A DNA stretch of 63,349 bases from Mordavella massiliensis (GTDB lineage: Bacteria > Bacillota > Clostridia > Lachnospirales > Lachnospiraceae): assembly GCF_016902415.1 (NCBI RefSeq), contig NZ_JACJLV010000013.1, forward strand, positions 1 to 63,349. The letters run 5' to 3'. Made by a program: the position numbers and the translations under genes. The notes under the pieces are model-generated. The model was not told the DNA's origin. It worked only from the letters and a program-made list of their open reading frames with translations, and ran no database searches. Each line of letters begins with the position of its first letter. Position 1 is the stretch's first letter. Below, one piece after another: positions 43,997 through 53,592 of this stretch.

Positions 43997-44395
43997 GTGA
44001 AAAGATCAGAATTACGGGAACACATCTTTAAACTCCTGTTTGGCGTTGAATTCCGGGAGGACGCGGATTTTACAGAGCAGACCGGGACTTATGTCCGGGA
44101 GATCGAAGGAGCCGATGAAAAGGAACAGGAGTATATTCAGACAAAGGTACAAAGAATAGCAGACCGGATCCAGGAGATCGACGAGCTGATCAACACACAT
44201 ACCAAGGGATGGAAGACCAGCCGTATGAACAAGGTGGATCTTACGATCTTAAGGCTGGCCGTTTATGAGATGAAATGGGATGATTCTGTGCCGGTGGGCG
44301 TTGCTATCAATGAAGCCGTGGAACTTGCAAAAAAATACAGCAGCGACGACGGCCCTGCATTTGTCAACGGCGTACTTGCGAAGCTTGCGGACTGA
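43997..44395 (+). CDS. nusB: Transcription antitermination protein NusB
   Basis: A 132-residue all-helical RNA-binding protein that with NusE forms part of the rRNA antitermination complex. SELREHIFKLLFGVEF opens the fold and the KVDLTILRLAVYEMKWDDSVPVGVAINEAVELAKKYS segment is the family signature. The start is a GTG placed immediately after the asp23 stop, with CGGAGGAAG upstream. The asp23-nusB-xseA order matches the Bacillus yqhY-nusB-(folD)-xseA region without folD. Confidence 0.95.
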   Translation: MKRSELREHIFKLLFGVEFREDADFTEQTGTYVREIEGADEKEQEYIQTKVQRIADRIQEIDELINTHTKGWKTSRMNKVDLTILRLAVYEMKWDDSVPVGVAINEAVELAKKYSSDDGPAFVNGVLAKLAD

Positions 44396-44408
44396 TCAGA
44401 GGTAAACC

Positions 44409-45620
44409 ATGACAAAAAATGTATATACGGTAAAGCAGGTAAATGCTTACATTAAGAATATGTTCACCCAGGATTTTATGCTGAACCGCATTTATGTGAA
44501 GGGTGAGGTTTCCAATTGCAAGTACCACACATCAGGACATATATATTTTTCGTTAAAGGACGAGTCCGGAACGATTGCCTGCGTTATGTTTGCGGGGCAG
44601 CGGAGCGGGCTCGCTTTTCGTATGAGTGAAGGGCAGCAGGTGATCGTCTTCGGCTCGGTAAGCGTCTATGAAAGAAGCGGGTCCTATCAGCTTTATGCCA
44701 GAGAGATCCGCCTGGACGGAGAGGGACAGCTGTTCGAGCGTTTTCAGGAACTGAAGCGCAGGCTGGAAGAGATGGGGATGTTTGCGCCGGAGTACAAACA
44801 GCCGATCCCCCGCTATGTGAAGAAGGTAGGCGTGGTGACGGCTCCTACCGGTGCGGCCGTCCGGGATATCATGAATATTTCCGCAAGGCGTAATCCTTAT
44901 GTACAGCTGATCCTGTATCCTGCCAAAGTACAGGGAGAAGGAGCTGCGGAAAGTATTGTCCGGGGAATCCATATGCTTGGACAGACGGATGTGGATGTGA
45001 TCATCGTCGGACGAGGGGGCGGCTCTATGGAGGATCTCTGGGCATTTAACGAGGAAATCGTCGCAAGGGCGATCTTTGAATGCCAGATCCCGGTTATCTC
45101 GGCAGTGGGTCATGAGACGGATACAACGATCTCCGATTATGCGGCGGATCTGCGGGCGCCGACTCCTTCTGCGGCAGCCGAGCTGGCGGTATACGATGTC
45201 AGACAGGTGCAGTCTTATCTGGAAGAGACATCCCTGAAGCTTAGGAAGCTGCTTGGTCAGGAACTGAAGGTAAACCGGATGCGCCTTCACCAGTACTGGA
45301 CGCGTATGAAGGTGCGGCATCCAAGGCAGAGGCTTCTGGATCAACAGCAAAGAGCGGCTGATTATGAAGACCGTCTGCGGGCCGGGATGGAGGACAGGCT
45401 TTTGAAGGCAAGGCACCGGCTTGCTCTTTATATCGAGAAAGTGAAAGCTCTTTCTCCCCTGGAGAAGCTGAATCATGGGTATGCCTATGTGCAGGACGAA
45501 CGGGGCAGGAGTGTGCGGAGTATATCCGGGATCTGTAAAGGAGAGAATCTCTCTGTCTATGTGACAGATGGTGTGATCTGCGCAGAAGTCAGAGAAGTCA
45601 AGGAGGAAAAGCATGGATAA
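44409..45620 (+). CDS. xseA: Exodeoxyribonuclease VII large subunit
   Basis: A 403-residue subunit of the single-strand DNA exonuclease that cuts into short oligonucleotides. An N-terminal OB fold (VYTVKQVNAYIKNMFTQDF to LYAREIRLDG) is followed by the catalytic domain with VVTAPTGAAVRDI, VIIVGRGGGSMEDLWAFN and VISAVGHETDTTISDYAADLRAPTPSAAAE, then a coiled-coil C-terminus that binds XseB copies. It overlaps xseB by eight bases, giving coupled translation of the two subunits. Length is slightly below E. coli XseA, as usual in Firmicutes. Confidence 0.96.
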   Translation: MTKNVYTVKQVNAYIKNMFTQDFMLNRIYVKGEVSNCKYHTSGHIYFSLKDESGTIACVMFAGQRSGLAFRMSEGQQVIVFGSVSVYERSGSYQLYAREIRLDGEGQLFERFQELKRRLEEMGMFAPEYKQPIPRYVKKVGVVTAPTGAAVRDIMNISARRNPYVQLILYPAKVQGEGAAESIVRGIHMLGQTDVDVIIVGRGGGSMEDLWAFNEEIVARAIFECQIPVISAVGHETDTTISDYAADLRAPTPSAAAELAVYDVRQVQSYLEETSLKLRKLLGQELKVNRMRLHQYWTRMKVRHPRQRLLDQQQRAADYEDRLRAGMEDRLLKARHRLALYIEKVKALSPLEKLNHGYAYVQDERGRSVRSISGICKGENLSVYVTDGVICAEVREVKEEKHG

Positions 45621-45834
45621 AGCTGAAAAAAAGGAATCTCTGGAAGAGATGTTTACCGCTCTGGACGAGACAGTGACAAAGATGGAGACAGAAGAACTTT
45701 CCCTGGAGGATTCCTTTACACTCTATCATAAAGGTATGGAACTGTTAAAAAAATGCAATGAGGCAATTGACCAGGTAGAAAAAAAGATGCTGGTCCTGGA
45801 TGAAGAAGGAGATACGCATGAGTTTGAATTGTGA
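45613..45834 (+). CDS. xseB: Exodeoxyribonuclease VII small subunit
   Basis: A 73-residue helical protein that coats the XseA coiled coil. LEEMFTALDETVTKMETEELSLEDSFTLYHKGMELL, here read as overlapping helices, and the KKCNEAIDQVEKKM segment are standard. The ATG at 45613 follows AAGGAGGAAAAGC, inside xseA. The end overlaps the ispA start by 17 bases. Confidence 0.95.
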   Translation: MDKAEKKESLEEMFTALDETVTKMETEELSLEDSFTLYHKGMELLKKCNEAIDQVEKKMLVLDEEGDTHEFEL

Positions 45835-46720
45835 TTTCAAAGAACAGATGAATCAGAAAGTCCATTTAGTGGAAGAGATCCTGCAGGAGTATCTTCCCAG
45901 ACAGAAGGGACGCCAGAGCATCATTATGGAGGCTATGTGTTACAGTCTCATGGCCGGAGGAAAGCGGCTCAGACCGCTTCTGATGAGCGAGACCTTCCGT
46001 CTGTTTCCCGGAAAATCCCGTGCGCTCCATCCATTTATGGCTGCAATTGAGATGATCCATACGTACTCCCTGGTCCATGATGATCTTCCGGCCATGGATA
46101 ATGATGAATACCGGCGGGGCAGAAAAACCACCCATGTGGTATATGGAGAAGATATGGGGATCCTTGCGGGAGACGCGCTTTTAAATTATGCCTTTGAAAC
46201 GGCGTTCCGGGCTTTTGTCCTGGATCCGGAGGACAGCCTGACCATCGGACGCGCCTTGTCAGTGCTGGGAGAGAAGGCCGGAATCTACGGAATGATCGGC
46301 GGACAGGTGATCGATGTAAAAGAGACCGGGCATGCGGTTTCCAAAGAGGTTCTGGATACCATATATAAGCTGAAAACAGCGGCGCTGATTGAGGCAGCCA
46401 TGATGATCGGGGCCATCCTTGGCGGCGCGTCAGAAGAAGAAGTAAAGAAGACAGAGCAGATTGCCTGCAATGTAGGCATCGCATTCCAGATCCAGGACGA
46501 TATTCTGGATGTGACGAGTACCAGCGAGGTGCTGGGAAAGCCGGTACACAGTGATGAAAAGAATGAAAAAACAACCTATGTGACACTGATGGGAGTCGAA
46601 GAGGCCGGAAGAAAAGTACAGGAACTTTCCGACGAGGCAGTATCCCTGCTTCATCAGCTTCCGGGAGAACATGAGTTTCTGGAGCAGCTGCTTCTTGCGC
46701 TGATCCACAGAGACAGATAG
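45818..46720 (+). CDS. ispA: Polyprenyl (farnesyl/geranyl) diphosphate synthase
   Basis: A 300-residue trans-prenyltransferase making farnesyl diphosphate for undecaprenyl phosphate, quinones and other isoprenoids. The first aspartate-rich motif HDDLPAMDNDEYRRG and the second FQIQDDILDVTS are intact, with GGKRLRPLL ahead of the first. The ATG at 45818 follows GAAGGAGA, within the end of xseB; a start at 45800 is further from any site. It is followed by dxs, so precursor supply and chain elongation are co-transcribed. Confidence 0.95.
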   Translation: MSLNCDFKEQMNQKVHLVEEILQEYLPRQKGRQSIIMEAMCYSLMAGGKRLRPLLMSETFRLFPGKSRALHPFMAAIEMIHTYSLVHDDLPAMDNDEYRRGRKTTHVVYGEDMGILAGDALLNYAFETAFRAFVLDPEDSLTIGRALSVLGEKAGIYGMIGGQVIDVKETGHAVSKEVLDTIYKLKTAALIEAAMMIGAILGGASEEEVKKTEQIACNVGIAFQIQDDILDVTSTSEVLGKPVHSDEKNEKTTYVTLMGVEEAGRKVQELSDEAVSLLHQLPGEHEFLEQLLLALIHRDR

Positions 46721-46735
46721 AAAGAGGGCTGTCTT

Positions 46736-48595
46736 ATGGTATTAGATAAGATACAGAAGGAAAATGATATCAAGAAACTGTCAGAAGAAGAATTAGAAAT
46801 ACTGCCGGGTGAGATCCGTAAGTTTCTGCTGGAAAAGGTCAGTGTGACCGGAGGCCATCTGGCTTCCAATCTGGGAGTGGTAGAACTGACCATGGCGATG
46901 CATCTGGTGTTTGACCTTCCAAAAGACAAGCTGATCTGGGATGTGGGGCATCAGTCATACACACATAAGCTGCTGACCGGACGCAGGGAGGGATTTGAGG
47001 ATCTGCGTAAATTCGGCGGTATGAGCGGTTTCCCCAAACGCAAGGAGAGCCCCTGCGACGCCTTTGATACGGGACACAGTTCTACTTCTATTTCTGCAGG
47101 TCTTGGCTATGTGCATGCCAGAGATATTAAAGGGGAAGACTATCATGTCGTGTCGGTGATCGGCGATGGGGCCATGACCGGCGGCATGGCTTATGAGGCG
47201 CTGAATAATGCGGCTTCCCTGAAAACTAATTTTATCATGATCTTAAATGACAACCACATGTCTATTTCCGAAAATGTGGGAGGCATGTCGGCTTACCTTG
47301 CAAGGCTGAGGACAGCGGATATTTATACCGGCCTGAAAAAAGGAGTGACAAGCGCGCTTCACACCGTGCCGCTGGTAGGAGATCACATGATCAGCCAGAT
47401 CCGCAAGACCAAGAGCAGCATCAAACAGCTGGTGGTGCCGGGCATGTTCTTTGAAGATATGGGGATCACTTATCTGGGACCGATCCCAGGCCACAACCTT
47501 TCGCTTTTATGCCGCGCGCTCCGGGAGGCGGCCAGGGTGGATGGGCCGGTGCTGGTCCATGTGATGACGCAAAAAGGAAAAGGATACGGCCCTGCGGAAG
47601 AGCAGCCGGATAAGTTCCACGGCGTCGGCCCGTTCCAGGTACAGACGGGTGAGATAAAAGAAGAAAAGAAAAAAGATACGTATACCGATGTGTTTGGGAA
47701 AGTGCTGTGCGACTGCGCGGCGAAAAATGATAAGATCGCTGCGATCACGGCTGCCATGGCAGACGGAACAGGGCTCAAACGATTCGCCAGACGATATCCT
47801 GACCGGTTCTTTGACGTGGGAATTGCAGAAGGACATGCAGTCACATTTGCGGCCGGACTGGCTGCAGGAGGCTTAAAACCGGTATTTGCAGTGTATTCTT
47901 CCTTCCTGCAAAGAGGGTATGATCAGATCATCCATGATGTGGCGCTTCAGAATCTGCCGGTGGTATTTGCAGTGGACCGGGCCGGACTGGTGGGAAGCGA
48001 TGGAGAGACCCATCAGGGGATCTTTGACCTGTCTTATCTGGGAAGCATCCCCAACATGACAGTCCTGTCGCCCAAGCATAAATGGGAGCTGGCCGATATG
48101 CTCCGCTTTGCGCTTTGTCACGACGGCCCTGTCGCGATCCGGTATCCCAGAGGCGCGGCCCTGGATCAGTACCAGGAATACCGGGCGCCTGTGGAATATG
48201 GAAAAAGTGAAATGATCGTCCGTGAAAAAGGGATCGCGCTTGTCAGCATCGGCCATATGTTTGAAGAAGCCGAAGAGGTAAGAAGAAGGCTGAAAGAAAA
48301 AGGATACGACTGTACCCTTGTAAACGGCAGATTTGTAAAGCCCATTGATCAGGAGATGATCCGGGAACTGAGTAAAACCCACGACTGGATCGTTACACTG
48401 GAAGAAAACGTGGAGACGGGAGGATATGGGCAGCAGGTACAGACCTTTGTGTGCCAGGAAAATCTTCCGGTCCGGGTACTTATTATCGCGCTTCCTGACG
48501 CGTATATTGAACACGGAAATGTATCGATCCTCCGGAAAGAGGCAGGCATTGATGCAGATTCCGTAGTAAAAAAGATTGAGAGAACCATCTGCTAA
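46736..48595 (+). CDS. dxs: 1-deoxy-D-xylulose-5-phosphate synthase
   Basis: A 619-residue thiamine diphosphate enzyme condensing pyruvate and glyceraldehyde 3-phosphate, first step of the MEP isoprenoid pathway. The cofactor motif GDGAMTGGMAYEALNNA, the histidines in GHQSYTHKLLTGR and GHSSTSIS, the catalytic glutamate region DVGIAEGHAVTFAAG and the C-terminal VTLEENVETGGYG segment are present. AAAGAGGG precedes its ATG. The ispA-dxs-tlyA-nadK-argR-recN order matches the Bacillus chromosome closely. Confidence 0.97.
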   Translation: MVLDKIQKENDIKKLSEEELEILPGEIRKFLLEKVSVTGGHLASNLGVVELTMAMHLVFDLPKDKLIWDVGHQSYTHKLLTGRREGFEDLRKFGGMSGFPKRKESPCDAFDTGHSSTSISAGLGYVHARDIKGEDYHVVSVIGDGAMTGGMAYEALNNAASLKTNFIMILNDNHMSISENVGGMSAYLARLRTADIYTGLKKGVTSALHTVPLVGDHMISQIRKTKSSIKQLVVPGMFFEDMGITYLGPIPGHNLSLLCRALREAARVDGPVLVHVMTQKGKGYGPAEEQPDKFHGVGPFQVQTGEIKEEKKKDTYTDVFGKVLCDCAAKNDKIAAITAAMADGTGLKRFARRYPDRFFDVGIAEGHAVTFAAGLAAGGLKPVFAVYSSFLQRGYDQIIHDVALQNLPVVFAVDRAGLVGSDGETHQGIFDLSYLGSIPNMTVLSPKHKWELADMLRFALCHDGPVAIRYPRGAALDQYQEYRAPVEYGKSEMIVREKGIALVSIGHMFEEAEEVRRRLKEKGYDCTLVNGRFVKPIDQEMIRELSKTHDWIVTLEENVETGGYGQQVQTFVCQENLPVRVLIIALPDAYIEHGNVSILRKEAGIDADSVVKKIERTIC

Positions 48596-48609
48596 AGACA
48601 GGAGAGAAC

Positions 48610-49416
48610 ATGAAAGAACGATTGGATGTATTACTGGTCAGACGGAATCTTGCCGCATCAAGAGAAAAGGCAAAAGCGATCATTATGTCAGGCAATGTAT
48701 TTGTAGACGGCCAGAGAGAAGATAAAGCAGGCACAACATTTCCGGAGGAAGTGCAGATTGAAGTAAGAGGGCATACGCTTCCCTATGTCAGCAGAGGCGG
48801 TCTGAAGCTGGAAAAGGCTCTGAAGCATTTTGACGTCAGCGTAGAAGGAAAGGTCTGTACAGACGTAGGTTCTTCTACCGGCGGATTTACGGACTGCATG
48901 CTGCAAAACGGCGCCAGAAAGGTGTATGCCATCGATGTGGGCAGAGGACAGCTGGACTGGAAACTCAGGCAGGATCCAAGGGTTGTCTGTATGGAAAAAA
49001 CGAATATCCGGTATGTCACGCCGGAAGATCTGGGAGAATCGGTGGAATTCTCTTCCATTGATGTTTCCTTTATTTCTCTTACGAAGGTACTGCAGCCGAT
49101 CCGGAACTATCTGAGTGAGGACGGAGAGATCGTTGCTCTTATCAAGCCGCAGTTTGAAGCGGGAAGAGAAAAGGTCGGAAAAAAAGGCGTGGTACGGGAA
49201 AAAAGCACGCACCTGGAGGTCATTGCCAAAGTGATCGATTATGCGGTTTCCATCGGCTTTTTTGTACAGGAACTGGAGTTTTCTCCGATCAAAGGACCGG
49301 AAGGAAATATTGAATACCTGGTACATCTGAAGAAGACGGAATGTCCGGGATCACTGATCGATGAGAAGAAACAGGCGGAAATTGTAGATCTTGCATTTGA
49401 TACACTAGCAAAATAA
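48610..49416 (+). CDS. tlyA: TlyA family rRNA (cytidine-2'-O)-methyltransferase
   Basis: A 268-residue protein with an N-terminal S4 RNA-binding domain (ERLDVLLVRRNLAASREKAK) and a FtsJ-like methyltransferase domain starting at VCTDVGSSTGGFTDCMLQ. KAYAIDVGRG-like text (KVYAIDVGRGQLDWKLR) and ALIKPQFEAGREKVGKKGVV follow. Mycobacterial TlyA methylates both ribosomal subunits and affects capreomycin susceptibility; older databases call it hemolysin, which is not supported here. AGGAGAGAAC precedes the ATG. Confidence 0.93.
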   Translation: MKERLDVLLVRRNLAASREKAKAIIMSGNVFVDGQREDKAGTTFPEEVQIEVRGHTLPYVSRGGLKLEKALKHFDVSVEGKVCTDVGSSTGGFTDCMLQNGARKVYAIDVGRGQLDWKLRQDPRVVCMEKTNIRYVTPEDLGESVEFSSIDVSFISLTKVLQPIRNYLSEDGEIVALIKPQFEAGREKVGKKGVVREKSTHLEVIAKVIDYAVSIGFFVQELEFSPIKGPEGNIEYLVHLKKTECPGSLIDEKKQAEIVDLAFDTLAK

Positions 49417-49433
49417 CAGAAGGATCAGAAACT

Positions 49434-50267
49434 ATGGACCATTTTTTGATTGTAACAAACGACGGAAAAGATATTGACCACAGCGTGACTGCAAAGGTGC
49501 GCAGATTACTGGAAGAAAAAGGGAAAACTTGCACTCTTTGCCATAAGGATGAAAAGAAAATGATCATCCGGGAGTCTATACCGCCTGAACTGGACTGCGC
49601 CATCGTGATCGGCGGCGACGGCAGTCTGATCGAGGTGGCAAGAGTGCTCTGGAAGCGGGATGTGCCGGTTCTGGGGATCAATATGGGGACGCTTGGCTAT
49701 CTGACAGAGGTTGAAGTCACGCATATTGAAGAGGCGGTCACGCAGATCGCGGAAGGCAGATACGAGCTGGAAAACCGCATGATGCTGGAAGGCGTTTTTG
49801 AAGGACAGAAAGAAGATGTGGCTTTGAATGATATCGTTGTGTGCAGGAAAGGAGAGCCCCATGTGATCCATTTCCGGCTGTATGTCAACGGGGCGCTTCT
49901 CAATTCCTATGAGGCGGACGGGATCATTATCTCTACGCCTACCGGTTCTACAGCCTATAACCTGTCGGCCGGCGGCCCGATCGTGGAACCCACCGCAGAA
50001 TTGATCGTGATCACGCCAATCTGTTCCCACGCACTGAATACCAGCAGCATCGTGCTCTCTCCGGAGGACGAGATCACAGTGGAGATTGGCATGGGACGCA
50101 ATGAAATGGAAGAAGAGGTGTCTGTCAGCTTTGACGGGGCAGATACGAGAACCCTGAAAACAGGAGAATGGGTGAAGATCCGCAGGGCGAAAGCTTCTAC
50201 AAAGTTTGTCAAGCTGAGCAGAGTCAGCTTTCTGGAAACACTCCGCAGAAAAATGAGGGGGAATTAA
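49434..50267 (+). CDS. nadK: NAD kinase
   Basis: A 277-residue enzyme making NADP from NAD. The GGDGSLIEVAR motif, the following GINMGTLGYLTEV loop, NDIVVCRKGEPHV and the TPTGSTAYNLSAGGPIVEP signature are all intact. AGAAGGATCAGAAACT precedes the ATG. It sits between tlyA and argR; in Bacillus the nadK gene at this spot is absent or elsewhere, while Clostridia commonly have it here. The substrate may be ATP or polyphosphate. Confidence 0.96.
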   Translation: MDHFLIVTNDGKDIDHSVTAKVRRLLEEKGKTCTLCHKDEKKMIIRESIPPELDCAIVIGGDGSLIEVARVLWKRDVPVLGINMGTLGYLTEVEVTHIEEAVTQIAEGRYELENRMMLEGVFEGQKEDVALNDIVVCRKGEPHVIHFRLYVNGALLNSYEADGIIISTPTGSTAYNLSAGGPIVEPTAELIVITPICSHALNTSSIVLSPEDEITVEIGMGRNEMEEEVSVSFDGADTRTLKTGEWVKIRRAKASTKFVKLSRVSFLETLRRKMRGN

Positions 50268-50293
50268 TGCATTAATGCAAAGGGGATAAAGAC

Positions 50294-50743
50294 ATGAAAG
50301 TAAACAGACATGCAAAAATCATCGAACTGATCAACAAATATCATATCGAGACCCAGGAGGAACTGGCGGATTATCTGAATCAGGAAGGCTTTACGGTGAC
50401 CCAGGCAACCGTTTCCAGAGATATCCGGGATCTGAAGCTGACGAAGATCCCTTCTGAGAATGGCAAGCAGCGATACGCTCTTCATCAGACTTCGGGATCA
50501 GGCATGAGTGAGAAGTATATCCGGGTGCTGAAGGACGGCTATGTATCCATGGATATGGCCCAGAACATCCTGGTGATCAAAACGGTGGCCGGGATGGCTA
50601 TGGCAGTGGCTGCTGCCCTGGACGCAATGAAATGGAATGAAGTGGTGGGCTGTATCGCAGGAGACGACACGATCCTGTGCGCGATCCGCAGTACAGAGGA
50701 CACGGTAAAGGTCATGGATAAGATCGGAAGGATTGTATTGTAG
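50294..50743 (+). CDS. argR: Arginine repressor ArgR/AhrC
   Basis: A 149-residue hexameric regulator of arginine synthesis and breakdown. The N-terminal winged helix KIIELINKYHIETQEELADYL contains the recognition part VTQATVSRDIRDLKLTKI, and the C-terminal arginine-binding/oligomerisation domain shows the GDDTILCAIR motif with its aspartates. AAAGGGGATAAAGAC precedes the ATG. The argR-recN pair, separated by 8 bp, is conserved across Firmicutes. No arginine biosynthesis genes are in the window. Confidence 0.96.
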   Translation: MKVNRHAKIIELINKYHIETQEELADYLNQEGFTVTQATVSRDIRDLKLTKIPSENGKQRYALHQTSGSGMSEKYIRVLKDGYVSMDMAQNILVIKTVAGMAMAVAAALDAMKWNEVVGCIAGDDTILCAIRSTEDTVKVMDKIGRIVL

Positions 50744-50751
50744 GAGGAAGG

Positions 50752-52446
50752 ATGTTACAGAATTTACATGTCAAAAATCTGGCCCTGATCGATGAGATCG
50801 AGGTGGAATTTCAGGACGGACTGAATATCCTGACCGGAGAAACCGGCGCGGGGAAGTCGATCATCCTCGGATCGGTAAATCTTGCCCTGGGAGCCAGATA
50901 TCACAAAGATATCCTGAGGCCGGGCGCAGAATACGGATTTGTAGAAATTACGTTCCATCTGGAAAACGAACGGCAGAAGCAAAGATTAAGGGAACTGGAT
51001 ATCTATCCGGAAGAGGGAATGGTAACGCTTTCCAGACGTCTGATGCAGGGAAAAAGCGTCAGCAGGATCAATGGCGAGACTGTCACAACCGGGCTTCTTA
51101 AGGAGGCGGCCTCGATCCTGATCGATATTCACGGACAACATGAACACCAGTCGCTTTTGTATAAGAAGAATCATCTGGATCTTACAGATGCCTATGCCAA
51201 AGATCTGATCAAGGACGAGAAGGAACGGACGGCAAAGGCTTATCAGGAATACCGGTCCTGTCAGAAAAAGCTTGCAGAGTCGCAGAGCGATGAGTCCCAG
51301 CGGGCAAAGGAACTGGATTTCCTCCGGTTTGAGGTCCGGGAGATCCGGGAGGCCGGATTAAAACCCGGCGAAGACGAAGAACTGGAAACCCTGTACCGTA
51401 AAATGACGAATGCCAGGAGAATTTCCGATGGCATAGAGGAGGCCTATGCTTATACCAGCGCCGGCAGCGGCAATGCCAGCGACGCATTAAGCCGTGCCAT
51501 CCGATCCCTTTCAGATACGGCTTCTTTGGATGAGAGAGCCGGAGAACTTTATGAACAGCTTTCAGAAATTGACAGTCTGCTTAACGACTTCAACCGGGAA
51601 CTGGCAGAATACGGGAAATCCTGTGAATTTTCCGAAGAGGAGTTTGCCGCTGCAGAGAGCCGGTTAAATGAGATCAATCATCTGAAGACAAAATACGGCA
51701 ACCGGATCGAAGAGATTCTTGCCTATTGTGAGAAACAGGAAGAGAGGATTGGAGAACTGGAAAATTATGACCAGTATGTGGAAGATCTCCGGGCCGCTCT
51801 TCGGAATGCAGAAGAAGAATTAAAAGATGCATCCTCCAGGCTGTCCGGGATTCGAAAGGAACAGGCGGCGCGGATGCAGCAGGAGATTGAACAGGGATTA
51901 AGGGAACTGAATTTTGAAAAGGTCCAGTTTGAGATCTGTTTTTCACAGACACCGGATTATACGGCGCAGGGAACGGATGACATAGAGTTCAGGATCTCCA
52001 TGAATCCGGGACAGCCGGCAAGACCGCTTGCGGAAGTGGCATCCGGCGGAGAACTGTCCAGGATCATGCTGGCGATCAAGACGGTGATGGCAAAGAAGGA
52101 TGATATTGAGACATTGATCTTTGACGAGATCGATGTGGGGATCAGCGGAAGGACGGCCCAGAAAGTCTCTGAAAAGATGGCTTTGATCGGCGGAGTGCAT
52201 CAGGTGATCTGTATCACGCACCTGGCCCAGATCGCGGCGATGGCGGATCATCATTACCGGATCGAGAAAAAAGTGGAAGCCGGGGACACCCGTACACAGA
52301 TCAGTCTGCTTTCGGATAAAGAGGCAGAGGAAGAACTTGCAAGGATCCTGGGAGGCGCGCAGATTACTGATACGGTGATGAAAAGCGCCGCAGAAATGAA
52401 AAGTCTTGCTAAGGAGAAAAAAAACAGTCTCAGGAGCACCGGTTAA
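50752..52446 (+). CDS. recN: DNA repair protein RecN
   Basis: A 564-residue SMC-like ATPase acting early in double-strand break repair. The Walker A motif GETGAGKSIILGSVNLALG is at about residues 28-46, a long coiled-coil middle region runs from about 155 to 360, and the C-terminal half has the signature EVASGGELSRIMLAIK, the Walker B LIFDEIDVGISGRTA and the VICITHLAQIAAMADHHY segment. TAGGAGGAAGG precedes the ATG. A terminator follows. No clear LexA-type box was identified upstream, as it lies in an operon. Confidence 0.96.
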   Translation: MLQNLHVKNLALIDEIEVEFQDGLNILTGETGAGKSIILGSVNLALGARYHKDILRPGAEYGFVEITFHLENERQKQRLRELDIYPEEGMVTLSRRLMQGKSVSRINGETVTTGLLKEAASILIDIHGQHEHQSLLYKKNHLDLTDAYAKDLIKDEKERTAKAYQEYRSCQKKLAESQSDESQRAKELDFLRFEVREIREAGLKPGEDEELETLYRKMTNARRISDGIEEAYAYTSAGSGNASDALSRAIRSLSDTASLDERAGELYEQLSEIDSLLNDFNRELAEYGKSCEFSEEEFAAAESRLNEINHLKTKYGNRIEEILAYCEKQEERIGELENYDQYVEDLRAALRNAEEELKDASSRLSGIRKEQAARMQQEIEQGLRELNFEKVQFEICFSQTPDYTAQGTDDIEFRISMNPGQPARPLAEVASGGELSRIMLAIKTVMAKKDDIETLIFDEIDVGISGRTAQKVSEKMALIGGVHQVICITHLAQIAAMADHHYRIEKKVEAGDTRTQISLLSDKEAEEELARILGGAQITDTVMKSAAEMKSLAKEKKNSLRSTG

Positions 52447-52468
52447 AATCAGAAAAACGTCACATAAT

Positions 52469-52502
52469 AAGATAGATGTCGAGACAGGCATCTATCTTTT
52501 TT
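52469..52502 (+). terminator. Rho-independent terminator after recN
   Basis: AAGATAGATG (52469-52478) pairs with CATCTATCTT (52489-52498), followed by TTTT. Its loop includes TGTCGAG, which resembles a Spo0A box by one mismatch but may be chance. Confidence 0.85.
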
Positions 52503-52518
52503 ATGTGAGGGAAGAGAT

Positions 52519-53589
52519 ATGAGAAAATACTGGTATCGAAGAATTTTAATTATGGCGGTGGTTTTTTCTGTGGCGGTCGGCGGAAGTTACTATTTGATCC
52601 GGAACCGGCAGGAGGAACTAAAGCAGGAAGTAAACGCCGGGACAGCAGGCAGCGGACTTGTGATCCCTGGCGGCATGCCGATCGGGATTTATCTGGAGAC
52701 AGACGGAGTGATGGTCCTTGGTACACAGGCCGTTCCCGGGACCGGCGGGATCGAAAAAGAGCCGGCAAGGAATCTGGTTTCGGCAGGAGACTATATTACT
52801 GCGATCAATGGAACAAAGATCCGCAAGAAAACAGAACTGATTGAGGCGGTGAATCAGCTGGATCAGGAAGACGTGGTCCTTGACATTGAACGGGATGGCA
52901 GTGAAACCAAAGTCCGGTTCCAGGCAGTGGCGGATGACGACGGGGATTACAAACTCGGCATCTGGGTGCGGGATAATGCACAGGGACTTGGAACCATCAC
53001 ATTTCTGAATGCAGACAGTCAGTTTGGCGCACTGGGACACGGCATCCATGATGTAGATACCAGCCAGCTTCTCAAGACGTCGAAAGGAACCGTCTATTCC
53101 ACCAGTATAAAGGATGTACAGAAAGGCACCAGTGGAAATCCGGGCGGAATGGAAGGGATCATTGTCTACAACAATTATAATGTACTGGGGAGTATTTCTA
53201 AAAATACAGAAGAAGGGATTTACGGAAAGATTGACCGGATCGATGCTCTTTTTGGGGATCAGACGCCGATGGAGACAGCCGTAAGAGATGAGATCAGGGA
53301 AGGGCCGGCAGTGATCCGCTGCGCGGTGGAGGGGGATGTAAAAGAATATGAGATTCGTATTACAAAAGTTGACAGACATGCCCAGGAAGTGAACAAAGGG
53401 CTGGAGATTGAAGTGACAGATGAAAGACTTCTTAAGGCAGCAGGCGGGATCGTCCAGGGAATGAGCGGAAGCCCCATCATCCAGAACGGGAAACTAATCG
53501 GAGCGGTCACGCATGTCTTTGTAAAAGACTCTTCCAGGGGGTATGGGATCTTCATCGAAAACATGCTGAAAAATGTCGATTCCCCATAA
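52519..53589 (+). CDS. spoIVB: SpoIVB serine peptidase
   Basis: A 356-residue protease secreted from the forespore that signals to the SpoIVF complex and triggers pro-SigK processing in the mother cell. An N-terminal membrane anchor/signal (ILIMAVVFSVAVGGSYYLI), a PDZ domain around 55-135 (SAGDYITAINGTKIRKKTEL), and the S55 peptidase domain follow; catalytic candidates are H174 in LGHGIHDVD and a serine in GMSGSPIIQNGKL (S316/S318). AGGGAAGAGAT precedes the ATG. It lies just before spo0A as in Bacillus. SigG control is expected from the family and not proved by sequence. Confidence 0.95.
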   Translation: MRKYWYRRILIMAVVFSVAVGGSYYLIRNRQEELKQEVNAGTAGSGLVIPGGMPIGIYLETDGVMVLGTQAVPGTGGIEKEPARNLVSAGDYITAINGTKIRKKTELIEAVNQLDQEDVVLDIERDGSETKVRFQAVADDDGDYKLGIWVRDNAQGLGTITFLNADSQFGALGHGIHDVDTSQLLKTSKGTVYSTSIKDVQKGTSGNPGGMEGIIVYNNYNVLGSISKNTEEGIYGKIDRIDALFGDQTPMETAVRDEIREGPAVIRCAVEGDVKEYEIRITKVDRHAQEVNKGLEIEVTDERLLKAAGGIVQGMSGSPIIQNGKLIGAVTHVFVKDSSRGYGIFIENMLKNVDSP

Positions 53590-53592
53590 TCC

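Noticed and set aside
48610-49416. Hemolysin/virulence label for the TlyA protein
   Set aside because: The S4 plus FtsJ-like methyltransferase layout indicates an rRNA methyltransferase; the hemolysin name is historical.
52477-52483. Spo0A box before spoIVB
   Set aside because: A single TGTCGAG inside the loop of the recN terminator, with no promoter placed to use it; kept only as a side note.
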